Part shown: positions 8,677 through 17,630 of the stretch, one piece after another
Position numbering within the stretch: the stretch's first letter is position 1
Layout of the letters: every line of letters starts with the position of its first letter
Source of the DNA: Candidatus Hydrogenedentota bacterium
GTDB lineage: Bacteria > Hydrogenedentota > Hydrogenedentia > Hydrogenedentales > SLHB01
Assembly (NCBI GenBank): GCA_020848835.1
Contig: JADLHJ010000027.1
Span: forward strand, 62,001-126,000
DNA length: 64,000 nucleotides
Reading direction: 5' to 3'
Notes under the pieces: model-generated
What the model saw: only the letters and a program-made list of their open reading frames with translations
Told to the model about the DNA's origin: nothing
The model's database searches: none
Position numbers and translations under genes: made by a program

Positions 8677-11600
8677 TTAGCCGCGCCCTTTGCGTAGCGT
8701 GTGGGTCGCTTCGGCAATTTCCTTCCGGTACCGCAGAAACATTTGCGCTTCCCAAGGCGTGTGCGCGAGCTGGCGATCGCCTTGCTTCAAGTAATCGCGC
8801 GTTTCCACGTAGGCTTCATCCGCCATTTCCATGACGGCAGTGCGCGCGCGGCGCAATACATCGGCGGCGTGTTCGATTGCCCGCGCGTGATCGCGATCCG
8901 CTTGTGCTTCTGCGATTGCCGCTTCCAGTACGCGGATCGCGCCAATATCTTCTATACCGTCGCGCACGGCTTCCCAACGCACGCTTGATACTGGCACTTC
9001 GCCGGGATATACCAGCGCGTATTCGTCGTTCTTTGTCGTATCGGTTATCCACGGATCGACCTGCGTGGTGCTATGTGTCCAGAAGCCTATGCCCTCCAGT
9101 CCGAAGTAGTCCGCGCGCCATGCATTCGCCCGGTTGTAGCGCAGGGGCGAGAGCGAGCGCACTTGCGCTACGCATTCGTAAGACCACAGCGGTTTGCCGC
9201 TGTTGCGGATGGCGTTGATGCGCGCGTCGTTTACGAGCATGCCGGATACGAGGCGCATGTTTGGACACCAGATATCGACGTAAGGCGCGATGCGATCGTA
9301 GTCGCGTTGCGAGAGGCCGGGCACGGGATCGGTGTAGATGCGCATGCGCGGGTCGGCGGCGCGGAACAGTTCGCCGTATTCGACCTGACGCTGCGCGTTT
9401 CCGCCGTAGTCGAGGCCGGGCTCATCGACGGGGTACAGCGCCCAGGTGTCGTAGGGCCAGCCTTGCGCGAAGAGGTGATCGCGGAGCGCGCGCAAATATT
9501 CGAGCTTGATGGGGCGCGTGTCTTGCGGTGGGTTCGCGCCGAAATCGATCGGTGGTTCCGCGACCTGCAATAACAATGTGCCGCGGCCTTTGATGCGCGT
9601 GAGTTCGTCATCGAGCGCGGCCCAATCATAAGACAATTTTTTGCTGCGATACGTTGCCTTCGGCACCGTCGAGCGCGGGAAAATATTCACGCCGTGCCGG
9701 CGCATATCGTCCAACACTGCCGAGGTTCTTTCGGGAAACCATTTGTTTGGCACGTAATCCCACGTGCAAAGCGCCAAAGGTTGACGCGGCATTTGCAGTT
9801 CGTCAACGTCGATGATGAATGGAATGATGCCGGGCGACAATTGGCGGCCATCCATCTCGACGGAGATCGAGCCGCGATACTTACCGGGTAAGGCGCCGCG
9901 TGAATCCGCCTGAATCCAGAGTTGCACGGTATCGCCCGGCGCAATACTTATCGATTGTTGCGGAAGTGCGATTAGCGCGTCCGCTACCTGTTCGCCATTC
10001 AGGGTGGTAACGGTCTTAAGCGCGAAGACTGAAAGTGTGCCGCCAAACGGGGCACCATCAGAAAACGTCGGCGTGTTGATGGAAATAGCAGCTTCTGCCT
10101 CGCGCGGTTCTGCGTTGTGAATGACGAGTGAGGTTTGATCGATTTCACCTTGATATAAAGGCCCTATATACGCCTGTTGCTCGCGCGAATCCGATTTGAG
10201 TTCCGAATAGGCGCCAGCCGTGTGCACGCGCGATGTATCTGGTACCGACTCTCTACCGATCTTGGTGCGAACCGTTTTTCGCAGGAGCGCCGAACCGTCC
10301 GGATCCGTCGCCTCGATGGAGAACGCTTCCGCACTGCGCAAAGAGGACGGGACTGTAATGACAATTTCATCCGAGGACGACAGGCGCGAAAACAGGTGCG
10401 TTGTGCCGCCTGACTCGGCGGAGACATTTACGCGCGCGAAGCGGCCGGAGGGATTATCGAGCACAATTGCGTCTATGTTTGTGTTGCTGTCGTTGTCAGG
10501 ATGTTGAACAAACAAGCGTCCGCGCTGGGGGCCGTGATGTCCGTAGATCGGGCGTGCAAGCGCGGGCGCGAAGCGGTGTGCCTGCAACGTCGTCGAAACG
10601 ATAACAACGTCGTTGCCGCCGTCCTTATTTTGCATGGCAAGGGGAGATGCGTTCACGGACCCCGCCACACGCACATCGTCAACGCAGCGTCCTTCGCGGT
10701 CGAACGCGTAGAGATGTTGATTGTATGCCGCGACGAGCATTTCCGTTCTCCCGTCGCCGTTGACGTCCACAATCAATGGCCGCGCACGGTTCTTAGATCG
10801 GAAATGATGTATCCAGACCAGTTGGCCATCGAGATCGAGTGCGTATGCGTTACCCCACAAGCCTGTAAACACAATCAAGGACTTCTCATCGTCTGGCCAG
10901 AACGTGATGCTTGAATCGATCGATCCACCGGCGTGCGTTCGCCATAGCTCGTTGCCGCTGGGGGAAAGCGCGACGACATTGCCTTGGGAGTTCGCGCACA
11001 CGATGTATTCGCGCGGACCGTCTCTGATGAGTTCGGGTTTCGATAGTATCTCGCCGCCGATCCGGTACATCCACTGTGGTACGCCGCGCGCGTTCAGGCA
11101 ATGAATGTTTTCCCCTGCCGCGACGTAGAGACGTTCGTTTGTGTCGTCTGCCGTTATAAACGTTCGGATTGGACTGCCATCGAAAGCGCGCGTCCACAAG
11201 GCGCGACCATTCGTATCGAGACATGTCACTGTCCCGGACAAATCACCAATGACAAGCCGCACACCTGCGTGCGTCGTCCACACCGCCGGCACCGCGCGTG
11301 ACCACTGCGTCTTTCCGAGAGTTTGGTATGTCCACTGCGTGACAAAGTTGGCATTCGTACAAATGAAGAGGCCTGACGTATTGCCGAATACGATGCGCGT
11401 ATCGGCGCGCGAGTCGATAACAAGCGGCATCGACGACCATTCGCCTTTCGGCAATTCGGTGGCGGTACCGTCTTGACCGTCGCGCGCTTGCGATCCATCG
11501 AGATTCCATAGCATCACCTGGCCGCCGACATTCACGGAGAGCAATTCGTCGTTGCCGTCATTGTCGAGAGCGACGATTACGGGTGTGGCCTCGCAGCGGT

Positions 11601-11709
11601 ATTGGCCCGTGCCGCGCGACCAGACGAGTTCCATCGCGTGGGAGCTGGCTATGAGGAACGCGAAGAGCAGAAACGTTGTAAGAATTCGCATGTGGAATAG
11701 TTTAATCAT
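8677..11709 (-). CDS. secreted beta-propeller protein with C-terminal DUF4091 domain
   Basis: A 1010-residue exported protein. The signal peptide is followed by a PQQ/FG-GAP-like beta-propeller (about residues 30-390) with repeated blades containing DVNGDGRTEML-type calcium loops. A beta-sandwich linker then leads to a TIM-barrel-like DUF4091 domain from about 650. Within it, VDEPGLD (Asp762-Glu763) is the likely acid pair, and RWEAVRDGIED near 925 is a family signature. DUF4091 is related to glycoside hydrolase family 123, so an N-acetylhexosaminidase-like activity is plausible. The start could also be the ATG six codons later. It converges with the amidohydrolase pair; no clear terminator lies between. 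Confidence 0.85.
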   Translation of the reverse strand: MIKLFHMRILTTFLLFAFLIASSHAMELVWSRGTGQYRCEATPVIVALDNDGNDELLSVNVGGQVMLWNLDGSQARDGQDGTATELPKGEWSSMPLVIDSRADTRIVFGNTSGLFICTNANFVTQWTYQTLGKTQWSRAVPAVWTTHAGVRLVIGDLSGTVTCLDTNGRALWTRAFDGSPIRTFITADDTNERLYVAAGENIHCLNARGVPQWMYRIGGEILSKPELIRDGPREYIVCANSQGNVVALSPSGNELWRTHAGGSIDSSITFWPDDEKSLIVFTGLWGNAYALDLDGQLVWIHHFRSKNRARPLIVDVNGDGRTEMLVAAYNQHLYAFDREGRCVDDVRVAGSVNASPLAMQNKDGGNDVVIVSTTLQAHRFAPALARPIYGHHGPQRGRLFVQHPDNDSNTNIDAIVLDNPSGRFARVNVSAESGGTTHLFSRLSSSDEIVITVPSSLRSAEAFSIEATDPDGSALLRKTVRTKIGRESVPDTSRVHTAGAYSELKSDSREQQAYIGPLYQGEIDQTSLVIHNAEPREAEAAISINTPTFSDGAPFGGTLSVFALKTVTTLNGEQVADALIALPQQSISIAPGDTVQLWIQADSRGALPGKYRGSISVEMDGRQLSPGIIPFIIDVDELQMPRQPLALCTWDYVPNKWFPERTSAVLDDMRRHGVNIFPRSTVPKATYRSKKLSYDWAALDDELTRIKGRGTLLLQVAEPPIDFGANPPQDTRPIKLEYLRALRDHLFAQGWPYDTWALYPVDEPGLDYGGNAQRQVEYGELFRAADPRMRIYTDPVPGLSQRDYDRIAPYVDIWCPNMRLVSGMLVNDARINAIRNSGKPLWSYECVAQVRSLSPLRYNRANAWRADYFGLEGIGFWTHSTTQVDPWITDTTKNDEYALVYPGEVPVSSVRWEAVRDGIEDIGAIRVLEAAIAEAQADRDHARAIEHAADVLRRARTAVMEMADEAYVETRDYLKQGDRQLAHTPWEAQMFLRYRKEIAEATHTLRKGRG

Positions 11710-11817
11710 TCACACTTCGGCTGTCATTTCGATGCAGGCGATGGTGCTCTCGACGAGCAGCCAAAGCGGCGTCTGCCCGCCGCCGCACTCCAAATAATGC
11801 ACGAGGAAGAAGAAGTG

Positions 11818-12825
11818 CTATGAGACTTGCACCGCTCCCTGGTTCATGAGGGCGCGCAGTAATGTTGCGGCGCCGCATTGGTTGGAGACTGCCTCGGTGT
11901 CGAATACGTGATCGCGGACGTAGCGGCCTTTGTCGTAGTGGTTTGAGAAACTCCACAGGTATGGCGAACTGATTTTGTACTTGCGATAACCGAAACCGTT
12001 GTAGGCTTCCCATTGGTACAGCGCGCCCGCGACCGACCAGTCGCCCCATTGATCGAGCTTCATGTAGCGCAGTGCGTCCTGTGCGCTTTGTTCCCACGTG
12101 AACGGCGCGTTGCCGGCGACGGGACGACCTGCCGGTACGCGGCGCGTGCGTGCAGTCAGCGGATCGCCGTTGTGGAGATGGCGGTCAAAGGCGAAGCCCG
12201 ATTCGAGTCCGTGTATCGCACCGATGAACCACCACGGAATTTTTAAGGAATTGCCAACGAACTCGTATCGCAAACGATTCTCCATGAGTTTGTTTGCGTA
12301 CCAATTTACCTTTGAGACTTTATCCGGCAGCGCGATGCAGGTATCGAAGAGCGATCTATATTCCTGCGCGCGATCCGGCGCGACGCGGCTTTCGGTGTCG
12401 TCCGCTTCGTCGCCCGCGGAGCCGTCGCGATCGTCCCGCTCATTAGGCGGCGCGGTTTCTATTACGTCTGGGTTGTCGTCATCGCGAGCATCGCTCTCGG
12501 GAAACGCTTCACGCGCGACGCGCACGAGTAGGCGGCGCGCCTCCTCGGCCGCACTGCGTAACGCTTCGCTCTCGACTCTGTTCGCGGTCGATTGGGTGTG
12601 ATTGGTTATGCCGCGCAACACCGCCGCGAGCGCATTCAGTTCCGCTGCGCGTTGTTCAAGGTTTTTGATGCCGGTGGTTGCATATGCGCGGTGAAGACGC
12701 ATGAGTGCGTCGCGCGCGCGTTCGCGCTCGTCCCTTGTTGCATCCGGTGCGTGGAGCAGTGCACTGAGATGCTGCAGGGCATTTCCGTACAATCTTGCGA
12801 GTTCGTCTTCGATATGTGCGGGCAT
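11818..12825 (-). CDS. lysozyme-like protein with coiled N-terminal half
   Basis: A 335-residue protein. Residues 1-110 are helical and charged, 110-155 form a strongly acidic linker, and 160-335 carry a lysozyme-like domain. Its WWFIGAIHGLESG motif presents Glu208 as candidate catalytic acid. It is followed by HLHNGDPL, PFTWEQSA, GALYQWEAYNG and SPYLWSFSNHY, a pattern I recognise from uncharacterised phage or bacterial peptidoglycan hydrolases. No export signal is obvious. The start at 12825 is chosen because AGGAACAG lies about 8-15 bp upstream; a longer open frame upstream only shadows the next gene. It follows the lipoprotein gene by 13 bp. Confidence 0.78.
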   Translation of the reverse strand: MPAHIEDELARLYGNALQHLSALLHAPDATRDERERARDALMRLHRAYATTGIKNLEQRAAELNALAAVLRGITNHTQSTANRVESEALRSAAEEARRLLVRVAREAFPESDARDDDNPDVIETAPPNERDDRDGSAGDEADDTESRVAPDRAQEYRSLFDTCIALPDKVSKVNWYANKLMENRLRYEFVGNSLKIPWWFIGAIHGLESGFAFDRHLHNGDPLTARTRRVPAGRPVAGNAPFTWEQSAQDALRYMKLDQWGDWSVAGALYQWEAYNGFGYRKYKISSPYLWSFSNHYDKGRYVRDHVFDTEAVSNQCGAATLLRALMNQGAVQVS

Positions 12826-12838
12826 GTGAATTCTGTTC

Positions 12839-13918
12839 CTATCGGGTAAGGGTGGCGGGGATCGCCTGTGCGCTACGTGCATGCCGCATCTCGGTGCGCA
12901 ATTCACCGGCATGCGTGGAAACGGCGTGGCCGTGCGCCGCGATTTCCTTTGGGTCCGTTGTGCGCGCGAGGGCGTCGAAATATAGTTTGGTTTCGTCAAG
13001 CAGGCGTACGTATTCGCCGAGGCGTGCGTGATACGCGACGAGTTCTTCCGCGCGCGATCGGCGCTCCGCGCATAGGCCGCGCAATACGCCGACCTGCTCT
13101 TCGATGCGTGCTTGCGTTTCCGCATCGTACGGAGACGAGCCTGTTGGGAGTGGACGCCCCGCAATAGCGGGAGCAATCGTCGCGCGCAATAGGGCGACTT
13201 CCGAATCAAGCCGTGCGCGCCGCAGCGCGAGTTCCGTTCCGGCGGCCGGCAACGCGTATCCGCTCGCAAGATCATCGATCGAATGGAGAGCCGTTTCTTG
13301 CTGGAATTCAGTGTCCGTGATCGTTGCGCCGATCACTCCTACGCGAACGCGGTAGAAATCGGATGTCGAATCAGCCAGATGCTGCAAAATCTGGTCGATC
13401 AGTGGTTTCGCGGTTGCGACCGTTGATTCAAACTCCTTGACACTTTTTGCGCGAGACAACATGACAAGCACTTCGTGGGCGATGTTCGCAATGGGAATAC
13501 CCGCGGGAAGAATGTTGAATTGATCGATGTAGTTCGAGATGCCCGTAGCGCGCGCAGCGAGATTGGCGTCATTCCCGCCGTTAGCGATGTCGAGCAGCGT
13601 GGCGTTGTATTCCTCCACTGCGCGCAGGGCGTTCTCCAAGCCGGCCAGCGCAGGCGGGACTGTTTCAGCGGCCTTCGCGGCGTTCGGATCGAATTGAAGT
13701 GGATATGCGATGGGGCCTCGCGCGGGTGGCATGTCCTGCGCGGTGACAGCATCGCACGCCGCGGCGTAGTCGTCGATCAGGTCGCGCGTCACTACCGCAA
13801 CGTCGCGGAATGCGTCTGCGTATTGCGTCGTTTCCGATACCGGCACATGTGCGCAACCGGCGGTCATGAATATTGCGGTCAGTACGTTCAACCATGCGGC
13901 GATGGATAGCGGCTTCAT
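12839..13918 (-). CDS. helical lipoprotein, unknown function
   Basis: A 359-residue protein with a lipobox (TAGC, Cys22) after a hydrophobic signal. The mature chain is almost entirely helical, rich in Ala, Glu and Arg, and contains several heptad-like stretches (about 90-200 and 240-340), suggesting a long coiled-coil surface. No enzyme motif is visible and the family is not recognised. It lies directly upstream of a lysozyme-like gene in the same operon, so an envelope scaffold or a partner for cell-wall cleavage is possible, though only by position. Confidence 0.75.
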   Translation of the reverse strand: MKPLSIAAWLNVLTAIFMTAGCAHVPVSETTQYADAFRDVAVVTRDLIDDYAAACDAVTAQDMPPARGPIAYPLQFDPNAAKAAETVPPALAGLENALRAVEEYNATLLDIANGGNDANLAARATGISNYIDQFNILPAGIPIANIAHEVLVMLSRAKSVKEFESTVATAKPLIDQILQHLADSTSDFYRVRVGVIGATITDTEFQQETALHSIDDLASGYALPAAGTELALRRARLDSEVALLRATIAPAIAGRPLPTGSSPYDAETQARIEEQVGVLRGLCAERRSRAEELVAYHARLGEYVRLLDETKLYFDALARTTDPKEIAAHGHAVSTHAGELRTEMRHARSAQAIPATLTR

Positions 13919-13958
13919 ATTTTCCTCGCTGTGCGGTAAAAAGCACCGCTATCCAGTA

Positions 13959-13975
13959 GCCCACGGCGTTGCACT
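13959..13975. repeat. 17-bp dispersed repeat, copy 2
   Basis: Identical to the 17 bases at 1856-1872 and to the reverse complement at 42973-42989. Confidence 0.7.
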
Positions 13976-14114
13976 TTTTGGGGGTATATTCGAGGGGAAA
14001 GGTGGGCGAGAACGGGAGAGAGCGGAGAAAGAGCAATCGCAGGTTAGTAAATGTGGCGGATTGGCAGACCTGCCTTCAGTTTAGCCGTCTTAAAATCTCT
14101 AACAAAAACTGCCT

Positions 14115-14231
14115 GAACCCCTTCAGGGTTCACACGGCATTAGTGTCGGCTTACCCCGGGTAGGCCCGCCTGCGTCGAAGCGAATCCGGCGAGCCAACCC
14201 TGGGCTACATGCCTTAATCCCTTCGGATATT
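14115..14231. repeat. multi-hairpin repeat, copy 2
   Basis: Same block order as 5360-5480: an ACCCCTTCAGGGTT hairpin, TTACCCCGGGTAGG, a central arm, CAACCCTGGGCTACATGCCT and a final ATCCCTTCGGAT hairpin. Several stem changes relative to copy 1 keep the pairing (for example CCCCGGGG against CCCTGGG). Both copies sit in gaps next to gene ends. Confidence 0.78.
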
Positions 14232-14250
14232 CACATTTCGTTAGAGGCTC

Positions 14251-16170
14251 TTACGACTTTGCTTCGTACAGGCGCAATAGCGCATCGAGCAGCGTGGCGC
14301 GCTCGGGCATGCGCCACCATTCGGGGTAGACGACTGTGCTCAAGCGGGCGAGTTCGCGATCGGCGAGTTCCGTTGCGATATCGAGGAAACGGGCATCGTT
14401 CGTTGCGCGATACAACGACACGGCGGCCTTGATGTAATGCCCGCTGGCACGGAAAGTCCAACAACCGTCCGCGGTAAATGGTCCGGATTGTTTACGCGAT
14501 TCGTCGAGCGCATCGTTGACCATGCGGCCGCATCGCTCGATGAGTTCGGCGTTCTTCGTGATGCGCGCCACTTCTGATAACTCGTAGACCATCGACGTGC
14601 CCGCGCAATGTTCCCAATATGAAGGGTTGCGGTATAGGCCGGTACCCATGTACACGGAAACCTCTGCCATGATCGGATCGCGTTTTACCGCTTCGTCCTT
14701 TTCGGCTTGTGTGTGGAATGTGTAGCGGGCCGCCGACGCGTAGGGCTTTCCATCGAGTTGGAGATGTTCGATAAATAAACGCCGATCGCCGTCGTAGGAA
14801 TTGCGCGCGACACCGAGCGCCAGTTTCTCGGACATTTCGCTGAGTTGCTTGGCAAGTGCAGCGCCGCCTTCGCGCGTCTGCAACTCGGCCGCGGCATCGA
14901 GGTATGCCAATGCCGCCAGCGATGCGCCGCGACATTCGGCCCATTCCCCCGGCGGCATCGGTGCGCCGGGCTGCGAGGCGACCGCGCCGAAAAAGTCTGG
15001 CACAAGGCCTGATTCCGGGTGCTGCACCGCGCGCCATTTGCTGGTCATGCGCTGCGCGTAGTGGAGGCATTTCTCGTCGCCGGTGCGCGCATAGCACGCC
15101 GCCCACCAATGGATCATGCGGGCGCCGACGGACTCGAATGCGCAATGCGCCGGGTTGCGTTCGAGCACGTGTTTCGCATCGGCATCGCTCCACGAGTAGT
15201 GGCAGAAGCGATTGTAATCGAAGCTTTCGGGATCGGAGATTAGTCCATAGAACATCGCCAGCGACATACGGTGCATTTCGTCTGGCGCGTGTTTCCACAG
15301 CCGATCGAGTGGCAGGCGCGGATCGTTGCCTACGTTCATGGGTTTGAATTGCGCTTGTTCGGTACCCGGTTTCATGGAAACGAGACTCGCCGTGCGAACG
15401 TCGAGACCACCTTCCACGCCGAGATAACCAAGCCCGTTCTTCGGATCGAAGCCGACGGTCTTAAATGCGTCGGCCATCGCCGCCACCATACCGCGATACT
15501 TTGCGTCGCCGGTTGCGTCGCTCAAACGATCCAGCAACGTCCACAGATCGAAGTCCACCGCGAAGGGCGGAAAGTCCATCGGCATTTCGGGAAACCAATA
15601 GTTTTCAAAGGTGCCGTCGGGACGCTTGTAACCGATCGAGCGATAGCCGCGATACACCGGACGCGTCACCGTAAGAAAGGTTACGCCCTCGGCTTCGCCG
15701 CGAAGCTTAGAGGATTGTTGCTCTGCGATTGCGCGAAATGTATCGACGGTGAATTTCAAATAGTCTTCGCGATGCAGCTCAACCACATTCGGCGGCGAGT
15801 CGCTCAATTGCCGCACGCAGAATACAGGCCCAGGTTGTGGATTTGTCTCGCCTTCCAGCGAACCTGTCAAGGTGTAATAACCGCCGTCCAGTGCTGAAAC
15901 AGGAATTGAGAACGATGCGGATCCGTTTTCACTCAGGTTGAGATCGACGCTCCACGCAGTTTCATTCGATCCCATTCGCGAAGCGGATACTTTCAATATA
16001 GTAGATGACGGAAGCGGATTCTTTCGCGGCAGCACCTTTCCTTTGAGGTCTTGTCGCGCATCGAGGATCTGGTAGGTTTCCAGTTCGAAACGTAAGGACT
16101 CCTGGAAATTTTGGGCGGAGGCCAAACAAGACAGGGCTATGAACGAAATTGACAGAACTCGTGTGATCAT
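14251..16170 (-). CDS. secreted protein with predicted alpha-toroid glycan-active domain
   Basis: A 639-residue protein with a signal peptide (about residues 1-19). A beta-sandwich segment (about 25-125) is followed by a long helical region. Repeats such as DRLSDATGDAKYRGMV, WWAACYARTGDEKCLHYA and YRATNDARFLDIATELADR are typical of (alpha/alpha)6-barrel glycosidases or polysaccharide lyases. I cannot assign a family. Its last 4 bp-overlap arrangement with the alpha/beta hydrolase upstream (ATGA) implies translational coupling. Most likely it acts on periplasmic or extracellular polysaccharide. Confidence 0.72.
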   Translation of the reverse strand: MITRVLSISFIALSCLASAQNFQESLRFELETYQILDARQDLKGKVLPRKNPLPSSTILKVSASRMGSNETAWSVDLNLSENGSASFSIPVSALDGGYYTLTGSLEGETNPQPGPVFCVRQLSDSPPNVVELHREDYLKFTVDTFRAIAEQQSSKLRGEAEGVTFLTVTRPVYRGYRSIGYKRPDGTFENYWFPEMPMDFPPFAVDFDLWTLLDRLSDATGDAKYRGMVAAMADAFKTVGFDPKNGLGYLGVEGGLDVRTASLVSMKPGTEQAQFKPMNVGNDPRLPLDRLWKHAPDEMHRMSLAMFYGLISDPESFDYNRFCHYSWSDADAKHVLERNPAHCAFESVGARMIHWWAACYARTGDEKCLHYAQRMTSKWRAVQHPESGLVPDFFGAVASQPGAPMPPGEWAECRGASLAALAYLDAAAELQTREGGAALAKQLSEMSEKLALGVARNSYDGDRRLFIEHLQLDGKPYASAARYTFHTQAEKDEAVKRDPIMAEVSVYMGTGLYRNPSYWEHCAGTSMVYELSEVARITKNAELIERCGRMVNDALDESRKQSGPFTADGCWTFRASGHYIKAAVSLYRATNDARFLDIATELADRELARLSTVVYPEWWRMPERATLLDALLRLYEAKS

Positions 16171-17102
16171 TTTGGTATCTCGCTCAGAAACGCGACGATT
16201 GCGTCTGCAGTTTCCTTCGGGCGTTCGTATTGCGGCGAATGGCCGCAGTCTTTGAATACGACAAACTTCGATCCCGCGATTCCCGCGTGATAGGCCTCGC
16301 CGACTGCGAGTTCGATTAATTGATCTCTGTCGCCCCAGAGCACCAGCGTTGGCGCTTTGATGTTTGATAGCCGGTCGTTAAAGATGGCATCTGGACTCTT
16401 GCGCAGGTCCGCGCGGATACGGTTCTGCCACGCGAAGTTTTTCTGTGCCTGTTTTATGAAGTAGCGTTTGAACGAATCCGGGATTGGCGGTTTCTGCACA
16501 AACACTTTGTCCATGTACGCGTCGAATTCTTCGGGTGTTCCCGCGGGTTTGTCCGCGTCGGCGTAGGGCATGCCTTCTTTCACTTTCACGCCCGCGGCGT
16601 CGATCAGGATTAGGCTTAGCACGTCCTCGGGATATTTCAGTGCATAGGATGCCGCGATATGTCCGCCCATGGAATTGCCCGCGAGGTGAAACTTGTCCAC
16701 ACCGATCTGATGCAGGAACTTGTGCATCCGTTCCGATTGCGCGTGGGCGCCGTAGTCGAGTTTTTCGTCTTGCGCGGTATCGCCGAAGCCGGGTACATCC
16801 GGGAGTATCACCCGGTACTTGGGCGTCAACCACTTTGCGCATTGCACGAAGGAAATTCTGCTGTCGCCAAAGCCGTGGATCATCACCAGCGGTTCGCCGG
16901 ATCCGCCTTCGTAATACGGAATGGTATATCCATCGACAACCGCAGACTTCGCCGTCACGCCGCTCGCGCGTTCGTATTGCATACGGACGAGGGCCAAGCC
17001 CAATTCAGGAAATGCCATGATTGCGGCGTAGCACCCGAGCGCCGCGACCACGAGTACCAGGACAACGCCGATGAGAAGTTTTTGCTTTCGTGTCCCAGTC
17101 AT
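16167..17102 (-). CDS. alpha/beta hydrolase with N-terminal membrane anchor
   Basis: A 311-residue serine hydrolase. One membrane segment (about residues 8-30) precedes an alpha/beta-hydrolase domain with oxyanion-region HGFGD (76-80), nucleophile Ser144 in GNSMGG, a catalytic Asp in LWGDRDQL and a catalytic His in CGHSPQYERP. The domain probably faces the periplasm. Esterase or lipase-like activity is expected; the substrate is unknown. It overlaps the next gene by 4 bp, so ester removal may accompany polymer cleavage by that protein. It is divergent from the ridA-like gene. Confidence 0.88.
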   Translation of the reverse strand: MTGTRKQKLLIGVVLVLVVAALGCYAAIMAFPELGLALVRMQYERASGVTAKSAVVDGYTIPYYEGGSGEPLVMIHGFGDSRISFVQCAKWLTPKYRVILPDVPGFGDTAQDEKLDYGAHAQSERMHKFLHQIGVDKFHLAGNSMGGHIAASYALKYPEDVLSLILIDAAGVKVKEGMPYADADKPAGTPEEFDAYMDKVFVQKPPIPDSFKRYFIKQAQKNFAWQNRIRADLRKSPDAIFNDRLSNIKAPTLVLWGDRDQLIELAVGEAYHAGIAGSKFVVFKDCGHSPQYERPKETADAIVAFLSEIPK

Positions 17103-17240
17103 AAATATTCCTCCGCCGCTGCCAGCCGATCATACCCTGCAGGCGCACCATAATACTGTATCGAAGGTTTGACCGATCCTGAGGCTTGTGGTACCTTCGT
17201 GCTGGCTTATTTCTTGGGACAACCAGGGTCAATTTCAATC

Positions 17241-17627
17241 ATGAAGAAACGCTGTATCAATGCGCCGAAGGCGCCCGCCGCGGTGGGGCCGTATTGCCAC
17301 GCGACGGTGGCGGGAAATCTTATCTTTTTGTCGGGCCAGGGGCCCATGGCGCCGGATGGCAGCGGGCCGCGGCGGGACTCGTTTGAAGTAGAGGTAAGGC
17401 AGACGCTGGATAACATCAAGGCTGTGTTGGAAGGCGCGGGGGCGTCGCTTGAACATGTCGTGAAAACCAACGTCTATTTATCCGACATGAACAATTTCGC
17501 CGAGATGAACGGCATTTACAAAGAGTACTTTCCCAGCGAGCCGCCGGCGCGTACGACGATTCAGGCGGGCCGCTTGCCGTTAGATTTCCGGATCGAAATC
17601 GACGCAATCGCGATGCTTCCCGGCTAA
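17241..17627 (+). CDS. RidA family reactive enamine/imine deaminase
   Basis: A 128-residue protein of the RidA (YjgF/YER057c/UK114) family, which hydrolyses reactive enamines and imines such as 2-aminoacrylate. The whole length matches the family, including GPYCHA, LSGQGP, TLDNIKAVLEGAG and VVKTNVYL. The key Arg104 (PPARTT) that binds the substrate carboxylate and Glu119 are present, placing it with active RidA-type members. The start at 17241 gives the usual family length; a longer frame upstream is unlikely to be translated. Three bases separate it from the next gene, so it probably leads an operon. Confidence 0.92.
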   Translation: MKKRCINAPKAPAAVGPYCHATVAGNLIFLSGQGPMAPDGSGPRRDSFEVEVRQTLDNIKAVLEGAGASLEHVVKTNVYLSDMNNFAEMNGIYKEYFPSEPPARTTIQAGRLPLDFRIEIDAIAMLPG

Positions 17628-17630
17628 GTC

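Larger units (their letters stand above)
13919..14250. other. repeat-filled intergenic region
   Basis: About 330 bases without a supported gene, between the lipoprotein start and the end of the next reverse-strand gene. It contains the 17-bp repeat at 13959-13975, an A/G-rich tract (about 13985-14045) and a multi-hairpin repeat at 14115-14231. Confidence 0.6.

Noticed and set aside
12826..13275. 150-residue N-terminal extension of the lysozyme-like protein
   Set aside because: It lies over the end of the lipoprotein gene in another frame and is Arg-rich low-complexity. A good AGGAA site precedes the ATG at 12825.
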